From Ancalomicrobiaceae bacterium S20 (GTDB lineage Bacteria; Pseudomonadota; Alphaproteobacteria; Rhizobiales; Ancalomicrobiaceae), in NCBI GenBank assembly GCA_040269895.1, contig CP158568.1, positions 3,872,001 through 3,936,000 of the forward strand: 64,000 nt of DNA. The letters run 5' to 3'. Below are positions 45,970 to 57,673 of this stretch, in pieces. The notes beneath the pieces are model-generated. The model searched no databases. It was not told the DNA's origin and saw only the letters and a list, made by a program, of their open reading frames with translations. Both the position numbers and the translations under genes were made by a program. Numbering within the stretch: position 1 is the first letter of the stretch; each line of letters begins with the position of its first letter.

Positions 45970-46632
45970 TCACGCGTCGCCCGAGGCGACCTTGGCGCCA
46001 TATTCCTCGATCGTGATGAGACCCCCGGCCGCCGCGGCGCGGCCCTGATCACGCGCGGGCAGTGCCTCCTGCACGAGATCGATGCGCTTCCAGGCCGGGA
46101 CCGGCGTCTCGCAGCCCGCGGCCGGCACGTATTTCGAGGTCTCGGCCTTGATGCGCCGATGCACATAGCGCGGACAGTTCACGAAGATGCGGTCGACGTC
46201 GATGCGGACCAGGAACTGCGCCTCCGGATAGGCCGCCATCAGCGGGTCGTCGCGCAGGATCGCAGCCGCGCCCTGCACCCTGAGCCGGTGCGGCGTCTCG
46301 AAATCGATGAACAGGAGCCCGACCCGCGCGGTCGCGGCGATGTTGCCCATCGAATAGAACATGCCGTTGCCGTCGTAGGACGGGAACACCAGCGTCTTCG
46401 GATCGACCACGCGGACGAAGCCCGGCGCGCCGCCCTTGTAGGAGACCGTCGGCTCGCCGTTCGGGTCGACCGTCGACAGGAAGAACATGTCGCGGCTGGC
46501 GACGAAGGCGGTCTCCATCTCGTCGAAGGCGTCGTGGACGATCGCGGCCTGCATGAAGTCCGCCATGCGGCGGCTGTCGAAGGCGTCCTGGAGCGCCCGG
46601 TGGCTGGCGGAATAGAGCTCTGGTGCTGTCAT
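45970..46632 (-). CDS. Pyridoxamine 5'-phosphate oxidase family flavoprotein
   Basis: The 220-residue split-barrel protein has the FMN-binding pattern FFLSTVDPNGEPTVSYKGG and VRVVDPKTLVFPSYDGNGM. It belongs to the PNPOx-like group of general FMN or F420 proteins rather than PdxH, lacking the PdxH C-terminal signature. Function unknown. Divergent from mutS. Confidence 0.85.
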   Translation of the reverse strand: MTAPELYSASHRALQDAFDSRRMADFMQAAIVHDAFDEMETAFVASRDMFFLSTVDPNGEPTVSYKGGAPGFVRVVDPKTLVFPSYDGNGMFYSMGNIAATARVGLLFIDFETPHRLRVQGAAAILRDDPLMAAYPEAQFLVRIDVDRIFVNCPRYVHRRIKAETSKYVPAAGCETPVPAWKRIDLVQEALPARDQGRAAAAGGLITIEEYGAKVASGDA

Positions 46633-46812
46633 TCTTGCTTCCTCCCATAGGGGAGGCTAGGCGGCGGGCCGCGCGCTGGCTACATGCGCCGCACCATGCC
46701 GCAACGGACGATCCGCGATGCAGTCCCGGTGGCGCAAAACCGTGGAATTCGCGGCGGATGGCGCGCCTGCGACCTCGCCCGACCGGTTAACGATCTGCTA
46801 CGGTCCCGCCCC

Positions 46813-49608
46813 ATGAACCGCATCGTGACCGAGCCCGCGCCCGAGACCATCGACACCCTGCCCGAGCCCGCCCCGAACGAGGCCGAGGGCAAGGTCACGC
46901 CGTCCATGGCGCAATATATCGAGATCAAGGCCGCCAATCCGGACTGCCTGCTGTTCTACCGGATGGGCGACTTCTACGAGCTGTTCTTCCGCGACGCCGA
47001 AGAGGCCTCGCGCACGCTCGGCATCGTGCTGACCAAGCGCGGCAAGCACCACGGCCAGGACATTCCGATGTGCGGCGTGCCGGTGGTGCGCGCCGACGAA
47101 TACCTGCAGCGGCTGATCGCCGCCGGCCATCGGGTCGCGGTCTGCGAACAGCTCGAGGATCCGGCCGAGGCGCGCAAGCGCGGCTCGAAGTCGGTCGTGC
47201 GCCGCGACGTGGTCCGGCTGGTGACGCCCGGCACGATCACCGAGGACAATCTGCTCGATACCGGCCGGTCGAACTTCCTGCTCGCGGTCGCGCGCTCGAA
47301 GGCCGGGGCGACGAGCGACGACGACGCGCGTTTCGGCCTCGCCTGGCTCGACATCTCGACCGGCGCGTTCCGGGTCGCGGAGACCGACGGGCGCCGGCTC
47401 GCGGCCGAGATCGCGCGCATCGATCCGAGCGAGATCGTGCTCGCCGAAAAGCTGTTCGACGACGAGGGCCTGAAGCCGCTGTGGCGCTCACTGAAGAGCG
47501 CGACGACGCCGGTATCCTCGGCCTTCTTCGACGGCGCGACCGCCGCCGATCGGGTCGCGGCCTATTTCGGCGTCTCGACCGTCGACGGCTTCGGTCTGTT
47601 CAGCCGGGCCGAACTGGCGGCGGCGGCCGGCGCGGTCGCCTATGTCGACAAGACCCAGCTCGGCCGCCGCGCGCGGCTCGACATCCCGGTCCGCGACGGC
47701 GGCACCGCGATCATGCTGATCGACGCGGCGACGCGGGCCAATCTCGAACTGCATCGCACGCTTTCCGGCGACCGGCGCGGCAGCCTGTTCTCGGCGATCG
47801 ACCGCTGCGTGACGCCGGCCGGGCAGCGCCTGCTCGCCGAGCGGCTGGCCGGGCCGCTGACCGAGCCGGCCTCGATCCATCGCCGGCTCGACGCGGTCGA
47901 CCGGCTGATCGCCGAACCGGTCCTGCGGGGGCGCCTGCGGGAAGCGCTGGCGGCCGCGCCCGACATGATGCGGCCGCTCGGCCGGCTGTCGCTGGCGCGC
48001 GGCGGCCCGCGCGATCTCGGCGCGATCCGCGACGGGCTCGCCGCCGCGGCCGCGCTCGCCGACCGGCTCGCCCGCGACCTCGCCGAGGCGCCGGACGAGC
48101 TGGCGGCCGCGCGCGACGCGCTGCTCGCGGCGCCGCATGATCTCGGTCGGCTGCTCGGCACCGCGCTCAAGGACGACCTGCCGCTGATCCGCCGCGACGG
48201 CCATTTCGTGCGCGAGGGCTATTCCGACCAGCTCGACGAGTTGCGCGAGCTTTCGGCTGACAGCCGCCGCCTGATCGCGCGGCTGGAGGCCGACTACCAG
48301 CTCGAGACCGGCATCAAGTCGCTGAAGATCCGGCACAACAACGTGCTCGGCTTCTTCGTCGACACGACCGCCGTGCACGGCGAGAAGCTGATGGCGCCGC
48401 CGCTCAACGCGCGCTTCATCCATCGCCAGACGCTGGCCGGCGCGGTGCGCTTCACCACCACCGAACTCTCCGAGCTCGAGGCCAAGATCGCCTCGGCGGG
48501 CGAGCGGGCGCTCGGGCTCGAAAACCAGATCTTCGACGATCTCGCGACCCGCGTGCTCACGGCGGGCGATGCCATCAACGCCGCCGCGCAGGCGATCGCC
48601 GCGATCGACGTCGCGGCCGGCTTCGCCGAGCTCGCCGACCGCGAGGGCTATACCCGCCCGGAGATCGACGACAGCCTCGATTTCCGCATTGCCGGCGGCC
48701 GGCATCCGGTGGTCGAGCAGGCGCTCCGCGCCGGTGCGGGCGACCCGTTCGTCGCCAACGACTGCGACCTGTCGCCGTTTGCCGCCGGCGGCGCCGAGGC
48801 GGGGCGAATCGTGGTCGTGACCGGTCCGAACATGGGCGGCAAGTCGACCTACCTGCGCCAGAACGCCCTGATCGCGATCATGGCGCAGATCGGCTCGTTC
48901 GTGCCGGCGGCGAGCGCGCGGCTCGGCGTGGTCGACCGGCTGTTCAGCCGCGTCGGCGCCGCCGACGACCTCGCCCGCGGCCGTTCGACCTTCATGGTCG
49001 AGATGGTCGAGACCGCCGCGATCCTGAACCAGGCCGGCAACCGGGCGCTGGTCATCCTCGACGAGATCGGCCGCGGCACGGCGACCTTCGACGGCCTGTC
49101 GATCGCCTGGGCGGCGATCGAGCATCTGCACGAAACCAACCGCTGCCGCTCGCTGTTCGCGACCCATTATCACGAGCTGACCGCGCTCGCCGAGCGCCTG
49201 CCGCGGCTTGCCAATGCCACCTCGCGGGTGCGCGAGTGGAAGGGCGACGTGGTGTTCCTGCACGAGATCGTGCCGGGCGCCGCCGACCGGTCCTACGGCA
49301 TCCAGGTCGCCCGCCTCGCCGGCCTGCCGGCGGCGGTGATCACGCGCGCCAAGCAGGTTCTGAAGCAGCTCGAGGAGCACGACCGCAAGCGCCCCGCCGC
49401 GACGCTGATCGACGACCTGCCGCTGTTCTCGGCGCTGAAGGCCAAGCCCGTCGAGCCGGAGGTGCCGGCCGCGCCGCCGGCGGCTCCGGGCAGCACGGAA
49501 GTCATCGCCGCCCTCGACGCGATCGCGCCGGACGACCTGTCCCCGCGCGAGGCGCTGGAGGCGCTTTATCGGCTGAAGGGCGTGCTGGCAGCGGCGCGGA
49601 AAGGCTGA
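46813..49608 (+). CDS. mutS: DNA mismatch repair protein MutS
   Basis: The 931-residue protein has the mismatch-binding N-terminal [15 protein letters not shown] (Phe-x-Glu), connector and lever domains, and a C-terminal ATPase with Walker [10 protein letters not shown] (about 671-679), Walker [17 protein letters not shown], and FATHYHELT. The rhizobial-type C-terminal tail ends in a helix-turn-helix dimerisation segment ([15 protein letters not shown]). ATG at 46813 lacks a clear ribosome site; the frame extends to 46684. Confidence 0.96.
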   Translation: MNRIVTEPAPETIDTLPEPAPNEAEGKVTPSMAQYIEIKAANPDCLLFYRMGDFYELFFRDAEEASRTLGIVLTKRGKHHGQDIPMCGVPVVRADEYLQRLIAAGHRVAVCEQLEDPAEARKRGSKSVVRRDVVRLVTPGTITEDNLLDTGRSNFLLAVARSKAGATSDDDARFGLAWLDISTGAFRVAETDGRRLAAEIARIDPSEIVLAEKLFDDEGLKPLWRSLKSATTPVSSAFFDGATAADRVAAYFGVSTVDGFGLFSRAELAAAAGAVAYVDKTQLGRRARLDIPVRDGGTAIMLIDAATRANLELHRTLSGDRRGSLFSAIDRCVTPAGQRLLAERLAGPLTEPASIHRRLDAVDRLIAEPVLRGRLREALAAAPDMMRPLGRLSLARGGPRDLGAIRDGLAAAAALADRLARDLAEAPDELAAARDALLAAPHDLGRLLGTALKDDLPLIRRDGHFVREGYSDQLDELRELSADSRRLIARLEADYQLETGIKSLKIRHNNVLGFFVDTTAVHGEKLMAPPLNARFIHRQTLAGAVRFTTTELSELEAKIASAGERALGLENQIFDDLATRVLTAGDAINAAAQAIAAIDVAAGFAELADREGYTRPEIDDSLDFRIAGGRHPVVEQALRAGAGDPFVANDCDLSPFAAGGAEAGRIVVVTGPNMGGKSTYLRQNALIAIMAQIGSFVPAASARLGVVDRLFSRVGAADDLARGRSTFMVEMVETAAILNQAGNRALVILDEIGRGTATFDGLSIAWAAIEHLHETNRCRSLFATHYHELTALAERLPRLANATSRVREWKGDVVFLHEIVPGAADRSYGIQVARLAGLPAAVITRAKQVLKQLEEHDRKRPAATLIDDLPLFSALKAKPVEPEVPAAPPAAPGSTEVIAALDAIAPDDLSPREALEALYRLKGVLAAARKG

Positions 49609-49646
49609 AACGCAGCAGCCCTCAGCCGCCGCGCATCCCCGTAATC

Positions 49647-50621
49647 TCAAGCCGCGTGGCGGCCCGCATCGGCGCCATAGTAATTGACGTGGCGCTGCGA
49701 CAGTTGCGCGACCGGCATGATCACGCAGACGTCGGTGGTGCCGAACTGGTGGTCGACCACCGCGCCGTCGCCGATCATCGCGCCGAGGCGCAGGTAGCCC
49801 TTGACCAGCGGCGGCAGGGCGTGGAGCGCCTGACGCATGTCGAGGCTCTCCTTGCCCATGCGATTCATGTCGACGTAGCGGCCCGGCAACGCACGGACGG
49901 CCCATTCGGCCGAAGCGCCGGCCGTGTGATGCAGGAACGACAGCGGCAGCGCGAGGCGGCGCGGGTCGGTGCCCTCGAGGCTGGCGCAGCCGATCATCAC
50001 GTCGATGCGGTGGCGCAGGACGTAGGTCCAGATGCCGTGCCAGAGCAGTTCGACCGTGCGCTTGGTGCGGTAGGGCGGCAGCACGCAGGAGCGGCCGAGT
50101 TCGAGGAACTCGAGGTCCGGCTTGCGGGCGAACAGCGGCGCGAGGTCGTATTCGTTGGCGGTGTAGAAGCCGTCGAAGCGGTCGGCGACCGACTGGCGCA
50201 GCACCCGGTAGGTGCCGACGATCTTCGGCCGCGACTTGCCGAAGGGCTTCGTCTCCATCGCGTCGTGATCGAGCACGAGGATGTGGTCGCAGATCGCGTC
50301 GAAGGCGTCGGCGTCGCGGCGGGTCAGCAGCGTCTTGGCGTCGGCGATCGCCGACATCTCTTCATAGAAGACCTGATAGCGCAGCTCCTGCGCACGCTTC
50401 ACTTCGCCGACGGTGCGGGCGAGACGGACCTCGAGCGAGCCGATCCGGCCCAGCGTCGCGTCCGGCGACGAACCCTTCAGCGGCCCGACCGGCGCCGGCA
50501 GCCGGATGCCCGGCAGGACCGGGATGCGGCCGGCGGGCAGATGGCGCTGCGGCATCATGCGGGTGATGAGCTTCAGCGGCTTGAGGGCAGTGGCGGCAGC
50601 GGTGGCGGTGCGGGCGGACAT
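49647..50621 (-). CDS. olsB: L-ornithine N-alpha-acyltransferase (ornithine lipid synthesis)
   Basis: This 324-residue GNAT-fold enzyme transfers a 3-hydroxyacyl chain from ACP to ornithine, the first step to ornithine lipids. The OlsB/hemolysin-like pattern is present: VRLARTVGEVKRAQELRYQV, CDHILVLD, ELGRSCVLPPYR and WHGIWTYVLRH. No olsA lies beside it, as in Sinorhizobium, where olsB is separate and phosphate-regulated. ATG at 50621; earlier starts to 50807 run into the promoter region. Confidence 0.88.
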   Translation of the reverse strand: MSARTATAAATALKPLKLITRMMPQRHLPAGRIPVLPGIRLPAPVGPLKGSSPDATLGRIGSLEVRLARTVGEVKRAQELRYQVFYEEMSAIADAKTLLTRRDADAFDAICDHILVLDHDAMETKPFGKSRPKIVGTYRVLRQSVADRFDGFYTANEYDLAPLFARKPDLEFLELGRSCVLPPYRTKRTVELLWHGIWTYVLRHRIDVMIGCASLEGTDPRRLALPLSFLHHTAGASAEWAVRALPGRYVDMNRMGKESLDMRQALHALPPLVKGYLRLGAMIGDGAVVDHQFGTTDVCVIMPVAQLSQRHVNYYGADAGRHAA

Positions 50622-50734
50622 TGTTGAACCCTTTGCGACCGCATGGGATTCAACGCGTCGACACGTGATGTGCCCGCGCCGATCGCCGTCCCCCGGTCTC
50701 ATGCGACGATCTTCTATCGTCTCACCACAGGGTT

Positions 50735-50752
50735 TTGACAAGTCCATGACAA
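50735..50752 (-). promoter_or_regulatory. Candidate PHO box upstream of olsB
   Basis: On the minus strand, TTGTCAT-GGAC-TTGTCAA has the PHO-box architecture, two seven-base direct repeats 11 bases apart (consensus CTGTCAT, four-base spacer). It starts 114 bases upstream of the olsB ATG, and a possible -10 (GATAGA) follows 17 bases after the second TTGTCA. Phosphate-starvation induction of olsB by PhoB is known in Sinorhizobium. Confidence 0.6.
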
Positions 50753-50816
50753 TGTGACGGCTAACCGAAACAACATTGACGCATAGGGAATTACCGCGCA
50801 GGGCCACTGAGCCGGT

Positions 50817-53148
50817 TCAGGACCGGGCGAGGCGCGTCTCGAACAACGCGGCGAGCGCGGCCGAATCGACCGGCTTGACCAGCGTGGCGTCGGCGCCTGC
50901 CGCGGTCGCCTCGGCGCGCGAGGCGGCCGTCGCGTCGGCGGTCTGAACGATCGCGAGCAGGCGCGGGCCGGCACCGGTCTCCGCCCCGCTCTCCGTCTCC
51001 GCGGCCCGAATGGCCCGGATCGCGGCTGCCCCGCCCATGCCCGGCATGTGCAAATCGGTCAGGAAGGCGTCGAAAGGTCGGCCTTCGGCCCTGCGGCGCG
51101 CGACGGCGGCGACAGCGGCGCGGCCGTCGGCCACCACCTCGACGCGGTGGCCCAGGTTCTCCAGCATGGCGCGGCCGAGCAGCGCGTTGATCTCGTTGTC
51201 GTCGGCGAGCAGCACGTCGAGCGGGCGACCGATGGCGCGGATCGGCGGCTCGCCGAGATCGGCCTCGCCCGGATCGGCCTCGATCGGGCGCCCGGCCGCG
51301 AGCGCGGCGGCGACGCGCACGAGCGAGCGGGCGCGCACCGGCTTGACCAGATGCGCCGCAAAACCAGCGCCACGCAGCCGATCGAGCGACACACGATCGG
51401 CCGGCGCGACCAGCACGGCGGCCGGCAGCGTGACGCCGGCAGCGCTCAGCGCGCGCAGGACGAGGCCGGCATCGCCGCCCTCGATGTGATCGACCATGAG
51501 CCCGTCGGCGCGGCCGACGAGACTGAGGCCGCGCGGCGACAACGCCTCCGCGGGCGTCAGCACATCGACAGCCGCCCCGAGCGCCATCAGGCGTTCGACC
51601 AGTACCGGGGCTTCGATCGGAGAGCCCGAGACGAGCGCAATGCGGCGACCGGCGAGATCGACGGCCGCGGGGGCGCCTCGGCGACGATGCCGAGATCGAC
51701 GGCGAAGCGGAACGTCGAACCGCAGCCTTCGCGGCTGTCGAGTTCGATCCGGCCGCCCATGCGGTCGACGATCTGGCGGGCGATGGCGAGACCCAGACCG
51801 GTGCCGCCGTAGCGGCGGGCCGGGCCCTGCTCGACCTGTTCGAATTCGCGGAAGATGCGCTCGGCGTCGGCGGCCGGCACGCCGATGCCGGTGTCATGGA
51901 CGGCAACCGCGATGCGGGCAAAGCCCGGCACGGCGTCGGCACGGCGACCGATCTCGATGGTCACGCCGCCGCTGTGGGTGAACTTCACGGCGTTGCCGAC
52001 CAGATTGATCAGCACCTGCCGGAGCCGGGCCGCATCGGCCATGACCTCGGCCGGCACGTCGGGCGCGATGCGGCCGACCAGTTCGATGCCTTTGCCATGG
52101 GCGCGCGGCGCGAGCAGCTCGACGACCTCCTCGACCAGCGCGCCGAGATCGACCGGCGCCTCGGCCAGATCGAGCCGGCCGGCCTCGACCTTGGCGAGGT
52201 CGAGCACGTCGTCGACCAGCGACAGGAGGGACGTGCCAGAGGAATGCACCGCGCGGACATAGTTGGACTGGGCCGGCGACAAGGGGCTGTCGGCGAGCAG
52301 GTCGGCCATGCCGATGATGCCGTTCAGCGGCGTGCGGATCTCGTGGCTGGCGAGCGCCAGGAAGCGCGACTTGGCGGCGCTGGCGGCCTCGGCCTCGTCG
52401 CGGGCCCGGCGCAGCATCGCCTCGGCCTCGAGCCGCTCGGTGACGTCGGTCAACACGACGCTGGCGACCGGCCCGCCGGCGACCGGATCGGGGACACCGG
52501 TCTCGGCGACGGCGAAACGGCGCGGACCAACGCAAGTTTGCAGCAGGAGAAGGCTCGCGTCGACCTCGCCCGGTTCGGCCGGCTCGGCGGCGCGAAAGCG
52601 GGCCAACACCGCATCGATCGGCTGGCCGCGCAGATCGGGTTCGGCGGGGCCAAAAGTCTGTTCGAAGCGGCGATTGGCGAAGACGATGGCACGGTCGGCG
52701 TCGATGGCGAGCACGATATCGCCGGAGGCGCCGAGCAGGCCGCGCCAGTCCTCGACGGCGGCGGCGAGATGCCAGATCCGATCCTGAAGCGCCTCCCGCT
52801 CGGCCGCGGCGACGGCATCGGCCTCGAAGCGACCGTCCGGTCAGCCGGGCGACGAGGCCGCCGAGGCCGAGGCCGGCGACGAGGACCGCGGCGCCCTCCG
52901 CCGGACCGCCGAGGCCGGCGACGAAGGCGAGCGCGGCGAAGCTCGACACGGCGAGCGTCTGGTCGATCCGGTCGAGGCGGCCGACGAGATCGCGCAGGCG
53001 CGCCCGCTCGCGCCGCGCAGCTGGAATCGAGCGGAGCGCCTCGATGTCGTCCGGAGCCGCGCGCGCTCGCCGCCCGGGGGGCGGCGAGGTCGGCTGTGGT
53101 GCGCGACGCTTCGGCCGTGCGCGCTTGTCTCGATCGGACGGGCGACAT
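50817..53148 (-). pseudogene. Hybrid sensor histidine kinase, reading frame broken two or three times
   Basis: Read across the breaks, the product has a short hydrophobic region with two helices (SSFAALAFVAG, VLVAGLGLGGLVA), a PAS-like domain (IVLAIDADRAIVFANRRFEQ), HisKA (LASHEIRTPLNGIIG), HATPase (VGNAVKFTHSGG and GTGLGLAIARQIV), a degenerate receiver and a full receiver (LLADDNEIN, FLTDLHMPGMGG, LVKPVD). Frame changes fall at the GGGGG run 51669-51673 (one base missing), near 52829-52837 (one base extra), and perhaps in the GGGGGG run at 53075-53080. The start is uncertain (53148 or 53202). No partner regulator is adjacent. The signal sensed is unknown. Confidence 0.8.
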
Positions 53149-53262
53149 GCCCGGGAGGATGACAGGCGCGCGTTCAGAAACGATTGACGGCGCGGCGACC
53201 ATTCATGGATCGCCGCACCGTCGGGTTCAGATCGAGGTCCGGTCGGCGCAACCGGAACCGGC

Positions 53263-54570
53263 TCAGAGAATGAACCGGCTCAGATCGGCGTTGCGGGCGA
53301 GATCGCCGATATGATCGCGCACATAGGCCGCGTCGATCGTGATCGTCTCGCCGCCGCGATCAGGCGCGGCGAAGGAGATCTCGTCGAGGATGCGCTCCAT
53401 CACGGTCTGCAGCCGGCGGGCGCCGATGTTCTCGACCGTCGAGTTGATCTCGACCGCGATGCCGGCGATCTCGTCGATCGCGTCATCCGTGACGACCAGG
53501 GTCACGCCCTCGGTCTGCATCAGCGCGACATACTGCTTGATCAGGCTCGCTTCCGTTTCGGTCAGGATCCGGCGGAAATCGCTCTTGTCGAGCGGCTTCA
53601 GCTCGACCCGGATCGGCAGACGGCCCTGCAGCTCGGGCAGGAGGTCGGCCGGGGTCGCGACATGGAAGGCGCCGGAAGCGATGAACAGGACGTGGTCGGT
53701 CTTCACCGGCCCGTACTTGGTCGCGACGGTCGTGCCCTCGATCAGCGGCAGCAGGTCGCGCTGCACGCCTTCGCGGCTGACGTCGCCGCCGACACGGCCC
53801 TCGCGGGCGCAGATCTTGTCGATCTCGTCGAGGAAGACGATGCCGTTCTCCTCGACCGCCGCGATCGCCTCCTGCACCAGAGCGTCCTGATCGAGCAGCT
53901 TGTCGCTCTCCTCGGCGACGAGGACGTCATAGCTGTCCTTCACCAGGATGCGGCGCTGCTTCTTCTGACCGCCGAAGGCCTTGCCGAGCATGTCGGAGAT
54001 GTTCATGACGCCGATCGAGGCGCCCGGCATGCCGGGAACCTCGAAGCTCGGCACCGACGGGCCGCCGGCGGTCACTTCGATCTCGATCTCCTTGTCGTCG
54101 AGCTCGCCGTTCCGGAGCTTGACGCGGAAGCTCTCGCGCGTCGCCGGGCTCGACGATTTGCCCACCAGCGCGTCGAGCACACGCTCTTCGGCCGCGAGTT
54201 CGGCCTTGGCCTTCACCTCGGCGCGCTTGGAAGTGCGGACGAGACCGATCGCGGTCTCGACCAGATCGCGCACGATCGATTCGACGTCGCGGCCGACGTA
54301 GCCGACCTCGGTGAACTTGGTCGCCTCGATCTTGATGAAGGGGGCGTTGGCGAGTTTCGCCAGACGGCGGGAGATCTCGGTCTTGCCGACGCCGGTCGGG
54401 CCGATCATCAGGATGTTCTTCGGCAGCACCTCGTCGCGCATCGCGCCTTCGAGCTGCTGGCGGCGCCAGCGGTTGCGGAGCGCGATGGCCACAGCGCGCT
54501 TGGCGTCCTTCTGGCCGACGATGAACCGGTCGAGTTCGGAGACGATCTCCCGGGGCGAGAAATTGGTCAT
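53263..54570 (-). CDS. hslU: ATP-dependent protease ATPase subunit HslU (ClpY)
   Basis: The 435-residue AAA+ unfoldase has Walker [10 protein letters not shown] (about residues 57-65), [10 protein letters not shown] pore loop, Walker [12 protein letters not shown], and the C-terminal ADLSRFIL that docks into HslV. It unfolds substrates for HslV. In most bacteria hslV and hslU adjoin; here a membrane-protein gene lies between them. Confidence 0.97.
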   Translation of the reverse strand: MTNFSPREIVSELDRFIVGQKDAKRAVAIALRNRWRRQQLEGAMRDEVLPKNILMIGPTGVGKTEISRRLAKLANAPFIKIEATKFTEVGYVGRDVESIVRDLVETAIGLVRTSKRAEVKAKAELAAEERVLDALVGKSSSPATRESFRVKLRNGELDDKEIEIEVTAGGPSVPSFEVPGMPGASIGVMNISDMLGKAFGGQKKQRRILVKDSYDVLVAEESDKLLDQDALVQEAIAAVEENGIVFLDEIDKICAREGRVGGDVSREGVQRDLLPLIEGTTVATKYGPVKTDHVLFIASGAFHVATPADLLPELQGRLPIRVELKPLDKSDFRRILTETEASLIKQYVALMQTEGVTLVVTDDAIDEIAGIAVEINSTVENIGARRLQTVMERILDEISFAAPDRGGETITIDAAYVRDHIGDLARNADLSRFIL

Positions 54571-54691
54571 CTTGGGGAGCCTCGTGGGGCGCGGGCGATC
54601 AGAGAGCGATGCCTCGGGCCCGCGGTACTGGACAGGGGGACGATCTCAGGGGCCGGAGCGGGCGCCGGCCCCGTGTTGGTCGATAACGTTG

Positions 54692-55702
54692 CTAGATATG
54701 TTGGGGCGGCAGGCGGTTCTTCAAAGCGTCCGGCAGCGGCTTCATCACGAAGCCGCGCACCGGGCGCCAGGCGATCCCGAGCACCAGGACGAACAGGCCG
54801 ACCAGCGTCAGCGCGACTGCCACCGGCGTCTCGCCCGAAAGCGACGATGCCCGCGCGATCAGGAACACGACGCCGGCCAGATAGGACAGCGCCGAGACCA
54901 GCAGCGCGCGACGGTCGACCACCAGCGCGACCGCCACCAGCAGCGCGGCGAGCGCGATGATCGCCCAGGCGCTGGACGGCTCGATCGAGCGCGCGGCCCA
55001 CAGGCCGAAGGGCCCGGCGCCACCCTCGGCGAACTGGCCGAGCACGCCGTGGACGAGCGCCGCCGCTGCGATCATGTGCAGCCAGAACCCGGCCGCCGCG
55101 CGGGCCGTGCGCCGATGCGGATCGCTGGCGTCGAAGGCCATGGCGACCGCGAAGGTCGCCAGGCCGTAGACCGCGACGACCTTCAGCGCGTGGGCGGCCG
55201 CGAAGCCGGGCGCGAGCTGATAGAGCGCCGTTCCGGTGACGACCGCACCCGCCGCGGCGGCGAGGCCGGCCGCGAACGGCACGCCGAAACGCAACCCGAA
55301 CAGCACGGAGCCCACCAAGGCGGCACCGGCCGCCGCCGTCACCGACCACGGACCGTCGGGCGCGAACACGTTCGCGTCGATGACGATGCCGAGCGCGAAG
55401 CCCGCGGCCAGAACGATCATCGGCAGCCGGGTCCGCCGCCAGAGCCGCAGGGCCTCGGCGAGGCCCCAGACCACCAGCGGCATGAACACCAGCGCGCCGG
55501 CGACCGCGACGCCGATGCAGAACAGGATCACGCCGATCGAGAGGAACACCTCGTTGAAGTTCCTCGCGACCTCGACGACCTCGCCCTCCGACGCCGCGTC
55601 GTCGGCATCGGCGCGGGCCTTCAGGAAGGCCGCGAGCCGGTCGGCGGTGGCGCGGTCGAGAATGCCGGCGGCGACAGCCGCGGCGAGGTCGTCAGGCCGC
55701 AT
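54692..55702 (-). CDS. Polytopic membrane protein, DUF2157-like
   Basis: This 336-residue protein has a cytoplasmic N-terminal segment (about 1-50, [21 protein letters not shown], acting like the DUF2157 leader) and about ten hydrophobic helices from residue 52. It is reminiscent of DUF2157/DUF4401-type membrane proteins of unknown function. Its ATG overlaps the hslV stop by 11 bases, so it is translated from the hslV message; hslU follows 121 bases later. A link to proteolysis is possible but unproven. Confidence 0.75.
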   Translation of the reverse strand: MRPDDLAAAVAAGILDRATADRLAAFLKARADADDAASEGEVVEVARNFNEVFLSIGVILFCIGVAVAGALVFMPLVVWGLAEALRLWRRTRLPMIVLAAGFALGIVIDANVFAPDGPWSVTAAAGAALVGSVLFGLRFGVPFAAGLAAAAGAVVTGTALYQLAPGFAAAHALKVVAVYGLATFAVAMAFDASDPHRRTARAAAGFWLHMIAAAALVHGVLGQFAEGGAGPFGLWAARSIEPSSAWAIIALAALLVAVALVVDRRALLVSALSYLAGVVFLIARASSLSGETPVAVALTLVGLFVLVLGIAWRPVRGFVMKPLPDALKNRLPPQHI

Positions 55703-56267
55703 CGGCGAGCGTCTCCACCACGAGGTTCTCGTTGGTATAGACGCAGATGTCGGCGGCGATCTTCATCGCCTTGCGGGCGATCGCCTCGGCGTCGAGGTCG
55801 CCGTCGGCGAGCGCGCGGGCGGCGGCCAGCGCATAATTGCCACCGGAGCCGATCGCGGCGATGCCGTGCTCGGGCTCCAGCACGTCGCCGGTGCCGGTCA
55901 GGACCAGCGTCGTGGTCTTGTCGGCGACGATCATCATGGCCTCGAGCCGGCGCAAATAGCGATCGGTGCGCCAGTCCTTGGCGAGCTCGACGCAGGCGCG
56001 GGTGAGCTGGCCCGGATATTGTTCGAGCTTCGATTCCAGCCGCTCGAACAGCGTGAAGGCGTCGGCGGTCGCGCCCGCGAAGCCGGCGACCACATCGCCG
56101 CCCTTGCCGAGGCGGCGCACCTTGCGCGCGGTCGACTTCATCACGGTCTGGCCCATGGAGACCTGGCCGTCGCCGGCGACCACCACCTTGCCGCCCTTGC
56201 GGACCGACAGGATGGTCGTCGCGTGCCAGCCCGGGAACTCGGACCGGCCGTTCATCTCGTAACTCAT
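55692..56267 (-). CDS. hslV: ATP-dependent protease peptidase subunit HslV (ClpQ)
   Basis: The 191-residue N-terminal-nucleophile peptidase has [20 protein letters not shown]; after removal of a propeptide of about 17 residues the Thr becomes the catalytic N-terminus. The Lys33-equivalent is in TARKVRRLG, and [14 protein letters not shown] is typical. ATG at 56267, or 56255. First gene of the hslV operon, behind a heat-shock-like promoter. Confidence 0.95.
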   Translation of the reverse strand: MSYEMNGRSEFPGWHATTILSVRKGGKVVVAGDGQVSMGQTVMKSTARKVRRLGKGGDVVAGFAGATADAFTLFERLESKLEQYPGQLTRACVELAKDWRTDRYLRRLEAMMIVADKTTTLVLTGTGDVLEPEHGIAAIGSGGNYALAAARALADGDLDAEAIARKAMKIAADICVYTNENLVVETLADAA

Positions 56268-56359
56268 GCGGAAACACCGGGGTTGGACCCGGCCGGAACG
56301 GCGCGGACTGGGGCGTCCGGGGCCGTGCCGTCGGTCGGGGGAGGTTTGAAGTCGACCTT

Positions 56360-56387
56360 ATGTAAGCGGGACGACGTGAACTGCAAA
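56360..56387 (-). promoter_or_regulatory. Possible heat-shock promoter of hslV
   Basis: On the minus strand TTTG and CTTACAT are separated by 17 bases, resembling the RpoH pattern CTTG-N17-CTTATnT. It lies about 93 bases upstream of the hslV start. One mismatch in each element makes this tentative, but the gene is a known heat-shock target. Confidence 0.4.
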
Positions 56388-56437
56388 TGAGCGACGCGGC
56401 TGCGCCTGATCCGGCCGGTGAGAGCCGGGCCGGCACT

Positions 56438-57520
56438 TCAGCCGATCAGCTTGCTGACCACCTTGGCCGTGTAGTCGACCATCGGGATGATGCGGCCATA
56501 GTTCAGGCGCGTCGGGCCGATGACGCCGAGCACGCCGACGATGCGGTTCTCCTGATCGCGGTAGGGCGATACCACCAGCGACGATCCGGAGAGCGAGAAC
56601 AGCTTGTTCTCCGAGCCGATGAAGATGCGCACGCCGTCGCCGCTCTCGGCATTGCCGAGCAGCTGGATCAGGTCGCGGTCGCGTTCGAGGTCGTCGAACA
56701 GGAGCCGCAGCCGCTCGAGATCCTCGGCGGCCTTCAGGTCTTCGAGCAGGTTCGCCCGGCCGCGCACGATCAGCTGCTGCGGCCGGCCCTCGGCGGCGCC
56801 GGCCCAACTGACCAGCCCGGTCTCGACCACGCGCTGGGTCAGCGCGTCGAGCTCGGCCTGCCGTTCGCGCTGCAGCCGCTCGAATTCGGCGCGCGCCTCG
56901 TTGAGCGTGCGGCCGCGGATGTTGGCATTGAGGTAGTTGGCGGCCTCCACCAGCGCCGACATCGGCAGACCGGTCGGCAGGTCGACCAGCCGGTTCTCGA
57001 CCGACCCGTCCTCGCCGACCAGCACAACGAGGCCGCGCGCCGGCTCCAGCCGGACGAACTCGATATGCTTCAACCGAACGTCGGACTTATGGGCGAGCAC
57101 GACGCCGGCGCCGCGCGACAGGCCGGAGAGCAACTGGCTCGCCTCGGTCAACACCTGCTCGGTCGAGCGCTGCTCGCCGCCGGCGCGCACCTCGGCCTCG
57201 ATGCGGGTGCGCTCGTCCTGGCTGAGATCGCCGATCTCCAGCAGTGCATCGACGAAGAACCGGAGGCCCAGTTCGGTCGGCAGCCGGCCGGCGGATGTGT
57301 GCGGGGCGAAGATCAGGCCGAGATGTTCGAGATCGGCCATGACGTTGCGCACCGAGGCCGGGGACAGCGTCTTCGACAGGATGCGCGAGATGTTGCGCGA
57401 GCCGACCGGCTCGCCGGTGTCGAGATAGGTGTCGACGATACGCTTGAAGATCTCGCGCGAACGCTCGTCGAGCTGGGCGAGGGAGGTCTTCGGGATCTCG
57501 GTCACTGGCGGCCTCGGCAT
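56438..57520 (-). CDS. hrcA: Heat-inducible transcription repressor HrcA
   Basis: The 360-residue repressor has an N-terminal winged HTH ([20 protein letters not shown] and [19 protein letters not shown]) and the HrcA C-terminal domain ([20 protein letters not shown], ending [16 protein letters not shown]). It binds CIRCE elements upstream of groESL-type operons; no CIRCE is present in this window. ATG at 57520; GTG at 57505 is possible, and the frame to 57964 is spurious. grpE, often next to hrcA, is not the downstream neighbour here; hslV is. Confidence 0.95.
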   Translation of the reverse strand: MPRPPVTEIPKTSLAQLDERSREIFKRIVDTYLDTGEPVGSRNISRILSKTLSPASVRNVMADLEHLGLIFAPHTSAGRLPTELGLRFFVDALLEIGDLSQDERTRIEAEVRAGGEQRSTEQVLTEASQLLSGLSRGAGVVLAHKSDVRLKHIEFVRLEPARGLVVLVGEDGSVENRLVDLPTGLPMSALVEAANYLNANIRGRTLNEARAEFERLQRERQAELDALTQRVVETGLVSWAGAAEGRPQQLIVRGRANLLEDLKAAEDLERLRLLFDDLERDRDLIQLLGNAESGDGVRIFIGSENKLFSLSGSSLVVSPYRDQENRIVGVLGVIGPTRLNYGRIIPMVDYTAKVVSKLIG

Positions 57521-57673
57521 TTCGGACCGTGGGGCGGTCCAACCCCGAACATGACCTTCCGGGGGGCGCCTCCGCAAGAGGCGGGATCGCGCGGGCCTCG
57601 GGACGGGAGCGATTGACGCTGGGGCCGATCGGAGACAGCATGAATGCGCGTTAACCCTTCGGGATGTTTCACC

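Noticed and set aside
47488-49905. An 805-codon minus-strand open frame opposite mutS
   Set aside because: MutS is complete with all motifs; the antisense frame reflects codon bias only.
57521-57673. A CIRCE element in the hrcA upstream region
   Set aside because: I looked for TTAGCACTC-N9-GAGTGCTAA and found no acceptable match.
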